A DNA stretch of 38,220 nucleotides from Hormiphora californensis (Eukaryota; Ctenophora; Tentaculata; Cydippida; Pleurobrachiidae), in assembly GCA_020137815.1 (NCBI GenBank), contig WFME01000016.1, forward strand, positions 1 to 38,220, given 5' to 3'. Positions 32,984 to 38,220 of this stretch are shown in pieces (positions within the stretch are counted from its first letter, which is position 1; every line of letters begins with the position of its first letter). The notes under the pieces are model-generated. The model did no database searches and was not told the DNA's origin. It saw only the letters and a program-made list of their open reading frames with translations. Both the position numbers and the translations under genes were made by a program.

Positions 32984-33180
32984 CGCTGTACCAACCCGCA
33001 CGTGCAATCTACCATACCCCTCTCAGGACACCTCCATGGCAACCCCCTCTATTTGCACGTGTGGATACTACCATACTCACACCCGCTGTTATACCAACCC
33101 GCACGTGCAATTTACCATACCCCTCTCAGGGCAACCTCCTTGGCACCCCCTCTATTTGCACGTGTGGGTACTAAGCTACA
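32984..33180. repeat. Tandem repeat of about 95 bp, two copies
   Basis: CCAACCCGCACGTGCAAT, CTACCATACCCCTCTCAGG and CTATTTGCACGTGTGG appear twice in order (about 32991-33078 and 33093-33172). Related copies lie at 31866-31920 and a decayed one at 33345-33375. Confidence 0.8.
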
Positions 33181-33189
33181 TCGCGACGT

Positions 33190-33880
33190 TCAGCTTTCTC
33201 CTACTTCATAATATAGACTATAGAAGCCGTTGGAGTAGAGCGCCCTTGACCTGAATCCCCTCACTCTCCCTCACCCCAGGAGCACCCCTCTCACCCTCGC
33301 TGCACCAACTCACCGGTCAGCATTTCAATCACCCGCTATGTGGGGCTATATGGCATCTCCTTGACAACCCCCCTAGTAAGGTCGCGTGGGCAATTATGGG
33401 TGAAAATTGGCCAATCTACAAACATTATGCGCGAATACTCACACATATTGGCCAATCTTCGCTGGATGCGCAATAGATTGGCCAATCTTCGCTGGCCATG
33501 GTTGAATTTCACAGCTGTTTGTCGCGCGCACACGACCCAAGACAACTGGTTTCGCGCCCCACGGTCTATGCCACTCGATGCTCGTCCAAATCCCCCGTTA
33601 AGGGATCAGCCGATGATGCTATTTGAATAATGTTACTTTGCTGGCAACATGCTTCCAATAGATTCAATAACATGCAGCATGTGAATTGAGATGATCCAAT
33701 TATGAAATGTTACTTTTCGTTAATCTGGTACACTGTACAGTCTTATCGGTGCAGTACTGATACTATAATACTGATGTTAGGGATCAGAGTGATTTAAAAG
33801 TAGACACCAAGAGGATTCCAGACACCCGGAACCACCGTAAATCCGGCTATAATCGTTCATGAGATTAAATAAGTTATTTG
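33190..33880. other. No recognisable gene; short TTGGCCAATCTTCGCTGG repeats
   Basis: TTGGCCAATCTTCGCTGG occurs twice at about 33449-33496. A plus-strand frame stays open at 33340-33630 but matches no known protein. Confidence 0.4.
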
Positions 33881-33889
33881 AAATCGCTT

Positions 33890-34169
33890 CCTCCTCTCTC
33901 GTCCTCTCTCCTCCTCTCTCTCTCTCTCTCTCTCGCTCTCCCTCTCTCCTCTCTCCTCGATCTCTCTCTCTCTCTATCTCTCTCTCCTCTCTCTCTCGGT
34001 CTTCTCTCGTCTCTCTCTCCTCTAACTCTCTCACTCTATCTCTCTCTCTCTCCTCTCCTCCCTCGTCTCTCTCCAGGTCCTCTCTCTCTCTCTCTCCTCT
34101 CCGCTCGTCGTCGTCCTTCTCTCCCATCTTCGCTCGTCCCCCTCTCTCTCTTCTCTCCTCTCCCTCTCT

Positions 34170-34206
<37 letters not shown>
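33890..34206. repeat. (CT)n microsatellite
   Basis: About 315 bp of CT-rich imperfect repeat, broken by CTCG and CCTC variants. Both strands read as long open frames (Ser/Leu-rich or Glu/Arg-rich), which is an effect of composition. Confidence 0.95.
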
Positions 34207-34207
<1 letters not shown>

Positions 34208-34659
34208 ACTCTCTGTGTGGAGGTTTAGGCCAGGTTTGATGTGTGGTGGGGTTTAAGGTTTGCTGGAGGTTTGCTGATTGTTGGTTTGGAGGTTTGGTAT
34301 TCGGGGTTTGTCTCGGTTCTTTGGGTTTGGTCTTGGCAGATTAGCAATTTTCTCAACTCACTGTCCTTACTGAGCTATTTCTATTGGTGAGATATTGGGA
34401 GTGTATTGAAATTGATAGTACACCGACAACGTCTTAATCACAGTTTTTTCTTTCAGCCACCCGTTTTCAAATTGATACAAAGAGTTCATGGTCCCAAAGG
34501 CGGATAAATCCAACCCTCAATATTCTCACAGTTTTACCTCGCTTTTAAGACGTCACATATTATCTCCAAAGTGGTACCATCTTTTACAAAAATCGAGTTG
34601 TTTGTTGTGCCATGTACATGTACATGCAGTGTATACTGTACATTAGGGTTGCTAAGTTG

Positions 34660-35690
34660 AAAAATATCGCTTTGGAACAATATGTCTGGTATTCAGTGGG
34701 TAATTTTCTAACTGATTTCCGAAGTTTCAGCCCAAACGGTTGAGCCACTAAGGATCGCAAGCGACTTTGTCATACCCGCGTTTTTGTGTAAATAATGGGA
34801 ATTTTAGGGTTAATGAAGTCCATGGAGCACTAGGGTAGCGACTGGCAATTGGAAACGCCTGCTAACTTGAAACAGTGTCTGATAACTTTGAAACACGTGC
34901 TCTGGGTTATTTGAAACACATGCGTTATTTGCTCTCTGATTGGTGTCGTGTGTGTGCTGTAGCACAGTGAAGAGAGTCTGGTAACTTGAAACACTGAGGA
35001 GGGCTATTTGAAAACAATTTTCTCCGATTGGATTGTCGAATTTTTTGTTGTTCAATATGAGCATGAGGCAGGATATAAACTATGATTTGAGTCATTTTCC
35101 GCCAAAAGTTGGCCGAATATGAGGCAAAACTGTTTTCCCTGCTAATTTGAAACGTTTTTTGGAAAGGTATTGCACCAGCACGTTCAACAAAATTCAGATT
35201 TCAGAACATGGAATGGCTCTGCACAACCCTTTCTAACTATTCAATGTCAAAATTTTGGTTTCGTGTAGAAATTGAGGAGATACGGGTGTTTCAAATTTAT
35301 GCGAACCGAGGCGGTTAAATTGGAAACACCAAATTTGATAGATATCCACGTGACCCTGACCCCGAAAGACAAAATGAGACATCTCCAACCACCCAAAAAA
35401 CTACCCAGGGACTGTCTCGGTAACACAAGGTCAAAAAAATTTGGTTCGACTTGATTGTGTGGGCAGGCAAGGTGAACAAAGTGAAAAACTGTTTTTCAAA
35501 TCGCCATTCGCTACCCTATATTTTGTATACCTTGCTGTATACTCAAAATATCGCTTTGGATAATATGTCCATATTTCACGTGGGTAATTTTCTACTACGA
35601 TATTCGAAGGTTTTCAGCCCAAACGTTTTGACCCTAAGGAATCCAAAGCCCACTTTTTGTGACCCTTGTTTTTCGGTGAAAAATCGGGGG
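34660..35690. repeat. Diverged direct duplication with recurrent TTTGAAAC motif
   Basis: The block at about 34660-34810 (AAAATATCGCTTTGGA, GTGGGTAATTTTCTA, TTCAGCCCAAACG) recurs in diverged form at about 35545-35690. Between them TTGAAAC or its complement appears at least seven times. It is probably an old repeat; no coding content. Confidence 0.65.
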
Positions 35691-35799
35691 AAAATCAATT
35701 CTCTATCATCTTGGAACGAAGTTACAGATAGGTCCCATTTTGCCTCTAAATTCAGTGTAATCACGCATGCGTGCCACGTGATGAGAGGCTTTTTATAAA

Positions 35800-36230
35800 C
35801 CATCATTAACGCCAAACGAAAAGATGAACTAATTCTTGTTTTCACAGCTGGAGATCTCTGGATGTGTGGCACTGTGCATTAGTCGAGTGGGGTTCCTTTA
35901 TTTGAAAATGGTGGCAGTAGTGAATACAATTATAGACGGTTTCAATCGAATAATGACCCAACTTTAAATTCTGGGACACGATAAAACTAGTTTCTTCTTT
36001 TCTTTCTTCTGACTTCTCCCAGTTTTCGCAAATTTCCATTTCCATTTCCTGATGAACTTATTGCCTTAAACTTTTAGATCTCGACTAATAGGCCTTTTGA
36101 GTGTGAAAATGGAGTGGAGAGCTATAATATGATGTCGTCCACACTACAGAATTAGTGGTTGGTTTGTTTTGAGAGCTTTTGAGTAGGGTTTAGAGAGGAT
36201 GTTCCCCATAAAACCCCCTCCACGTAGGTA
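35800..36230. other. No recognisable features
   Basis: AT-rich sequence with short frames only. Confidence 0.4.
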
Positions 36231-36268
36231 CAAGTCACGTGATTTCACGCCCCATTTCACACTGAACC

Positions 36269-36278
36269 CATATAAATA
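36269..36278 (+). promoter_or_regulatory. Possible TATA box
   Basis: ATATAAATAA follows an E-box, GTCACGTGA at 36234-36242, and is about 30 bp upstream of CACAAACGCG. The sequence downstream is GC-richer and pyrimidine-rich. It could serve a host gene or the promoter of a retroelement; I cannot tell which. Confidence 0.35.
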
Positions 36279-36299
36279 AGCCCCACTACCTAGCACAAA

Positions 36300-37260
36300 C
36301 GCGTTCGTGTTTTTGGCTCTCTCTGTCGGTGATCTCTCCTCCCTCTCTCCCTGCCTTCTCGAATTTCACCACTTTGTCTACCACGGTGAACCAAGTCCAG
36401 CTAAGCTTCCACTACTGAGCCCAAGCAACAACAACAAAGGACTCAGCCAACTACAACCTTACCCCAATCTTCTATCAGATAAGATCGTTCATTCTGTTAT
36501 TCATTTATTCAATGTATTGTTTTTATGTGTCAGTAATGGTTGTTGCAATTTCCACAGTCTAGTTGCCTGTTCACAGTTCTAGGGTGGCTTCTGTCCTGTC
36601 AGTTTCTGGTATCATTGTTGACCGTGGTTCACGTGCCGGGGTAGGGAGTGTTTTGGGTCATTAGTTGTTCGCCTGTCTCGTGTTCGTGCCCCCGCACGTA
36701 TTTATTTTTGGAGTTAATTTTATTATAGTTGTTAGGTTTCTTGTATTTAGGCAACTTGGTCCTAGCTGTGCACTTTGGTTCTGCTCCGTCTGGCCTCTCC
36801 TCAGGTTCCCTCCCTTTCTGTTCCCGTTCCTAGTCCAGCTCGGCGTACCCCCTCCGGTTGTTGGGCTAGTGTAAGGCTAAGTGTGCCGTGTGGGTTCCCG
36901 CAGTTGTGTTCTGGTGGGGACTGGGGTCCTCGTGTGGCCATTAGGTTGCAGTTATAGACGGCTTGGCTAAGGGACAGGGGCTGGGCAAGGGGCCTTTGGT
37001 GTGGGGGAGGGGGATCTGGGTTAGTCCCACCTTACTCACTAACACCGACCGAATACTGGGTTTTCATTCACGGCATCTCTCCCTGGCGAGAAGAGTCAAG
37101 ATCTCTCACTCTCCAACCTAACCACAAACATGTTTGCAGATCACAATATAGATCTGTTGTATTTATACAAGATCAAACCACCCATTTTGCGGTGCTTCCT
37201 CGTTCCCAATGCTAATCCTCCTGTGCCGTTCCCGAACAGTGGCACTATTTTCTGTTTTCT
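36300..37260. other. Region after the TATA box, no gene identified
   Basis: It contains short plus-strand frames (for example 36307-36582), a TTGTGACC-free GT-rich stretch and a TTTGCAG acceptor-like site at about 37133-37139. No family is recognised. Confidence 0.3.
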
Positions 37261-37271
37261 AGTTTTCCTTC

Positions 37272-37925
37272 TTGGGGCCAGTGCATCAGCTTCTATCTTC
37301 TTCTCCGCTGCTTTTTTTCCTGCTCCGCTCCCGGTTTCGTCTTTCTTGGATTAGATATGTCTTTTGCCAGTTCGGTTCTTCTTCGATCAGGGTTCTCTGT
37401 CGATTGGGACCAGAGGCATCCGTCACACTGGATCTCGTGGTTTGTCTTCTTTTCCTAGTTCGTTGGTCTCCTTCTCTATCGCCGTCTCTCTCATCTTTAT
37501 CATCCCGGCCCTGCCGAGCCCTTTTCATCACCTTCTTTCCTCTCATTCTCCAAGGGGGTTTTGGATTTCATCCCTGTAACTTTTCTTCAATGGAGGTCTT
37601 CCTGAATGTGGAGATAATCAATCGTGTTGGCACTAAACTTAATTACTGGAGGTCTAATTGGGTTCTTCACTCACTGGACCCTGGCTTCTCTTTTCGTCAC
37701 CTTCCCTGGAGCGGTTTTCCTCGTCCTGTCCTGAATGTCTCTCTCCTCGCTGTCCTGTCTCTCTCTGTCTCACGTCTTCTCCGATCACACCGGGGGGGGG
37801 GGATATCTGGTGTGTGGGAGGGGTTAATTGGAGTTATCTTTCTCGGGTGGGCCATAGTATGGGAGACGATATCCTTTAGCTGGTCCATCCATAAAAAGTT
37901 ATCATACCATGCAGTCACCTCATAA
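37272..37925 (+). CDS. Unidentified 217-codon open frame, doubtful
   Basis: This is the longest frame outside low-complexity DNA. Its translation is hydrophobic and Ser/Leu-rich, with parts such as NRVGTKLNYWRSNWVLHSLD. The opposite strand is also open in two blocks: 37286-37546, which is very charged (RARQGRDDKDERDGDREGDQ), and 37697-38029. At most one strand is coding, and codon texture does not decide it. I recognise no domain in any of them. Confidence 0.2.
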   Translation: MGPVHQLLSSSPLLFFLLRSRFRLSWIRYVFCQFGSSSIRVLCRLGPEASVTLDLVVCLLFLVRWSPSLSPSLSSLSSRPCRALFITFFPLILQGGFGFHPCNFSSMEVFLNVEIINRVGTKLNYWRSNWVLHSLDPGFSFRHLPWSGFPRPVLNVSLLAVLSLSVSRLLRSHRGGGISGVWEGLIGVIFLGWAIVWETISFSWSIHKKLSYHAVTS

Positions 37926-38029
37926 TAATACTTATTATTCCAGCACGCACCTTCATACATTAAGTGCTTGCTAACCAAGTCTTGCCTTCCTTGTGTGTAG
38001 AGTCGACCATGATTCCTCCCTGGCATCAC
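37697..38029 (-). CDS. Alternative minus-strand frame, doubtful
   Basis: The 110-codon minus-strand frame contains NNKYYYEVTAWYDNFLWMD, less biased in composition than the overlapping plus-strand frame. A charged minus-strand frame follows at 37546-37286 after a gap that includes stops, so the two would need splicing. No known family is recognised. Confidence 0.2.
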   Translation of the reverse strand: MMPGRNHGRLYTQGRQDLVSKHLMYEGACWNNKYYYEVTAWYDNFLWMDQLKDIVSHTMAHPRKITPINPSHTPDIPPPRCDRRRRETERDRTARRETFRTGRGKPLQGR

Positions 38030-38220
38030 TAGATCGGTGGAGAAGGGAGGCTTTGGGGCTACTTCTGCCTAATTCGGCTCCTCCCTTGGGGTTGTGTGTT
38101 CTTGGTTGGTGGGGAAGGTAGTTGTCCGCTGTAGGTCTCCAGTTTTCATTGGTCGGCTCTGTTAAACCCTGTCTTTCCTCTTTAATCTCTCCTCTCTCTC
38201 ATCTCTCTCTCCGGCTCTCC

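Noticed and set aside
33777-34239. Open frames of 116-126 codons on both strands
   Set aside because: They translate a (CT)n microsatellite into Ser/Leu or Glu/Arg repeats.
36297-37925. An LTR retrotransposon starting at the TATA box
   Set aside because: No second LTR, primer-binding site or gag/pol motif could be found in the window.

Overview
This is eukaryotic, almost certainly animal, DNA: spliced genes with GT-AG introns, SINE, non-LTR and DNA-transposon relics, microsatellites, and a secreted F-type lectin (fucolectin) gene of the kind found in marine invertebrates. A sponge or other early-branching marine invertebrate would fit, but I cannot fix the taxon.

Only one gene can be read with confidence. 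It lies on the minus strand at 31468-24861 and has a TATA-like box, a signal-peptide exon and at least eleven further exons encoding four tandem F-type lectin domains. Domains 3 and 4 repeat the exon plan of domains 1 and 2, so an ancestral two-domain unit seems to have duplicated. The paired exons 3 and 8 share a 76-bp identical core, which suggests gene conversion. The second domain of the unit carries the full fucose motif HX26RXDX4R; the first and third lack its His. Several exons carry frame breaks, some at homopolymers and one a 5-bp deletion.

The introns and flanks of this gene hold well-delimited mobile elements: a 1302-bp hAT-like element with an 8-bp target duplication, a 284-bp tRNA-like SINE with a 14-bp duplication, palindromic MITEs, and just upstream a 5'-truncated non-LTR retrotransposon with an 8-bp duplication and a (TATTC)n tail.

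Left side (1-7.7 kb): repeat-derived AT-rich DNA with a pogo-like terminus, foldback repeats, two strong hairpins, a tRNA-like relic, two candidate coiled-coil exons, and a 1.5-kb minisatellite that is extremely C-rich on the plus strand.

Middle (about 7.7-25.5 kb): most of this stretch has an abnormal base texture, with short runs of all four bases packed together. The lectin exons that run into it decay in the same style, so I read it as poor consensus sequence and not as genuine gene-free DNA. Clean islands survive at 13.93-14.22, 18.04-18.83 and 24.59-24.76 kb; the first two hold clusters of CCATGG palindromes like RFX X-box sites.

Right side (33-38.2 kb): tandem repeats, a (CT)n microsatellite, a diverged direct duplication and a possible TATA promoter followed by open frames I cannot identify.
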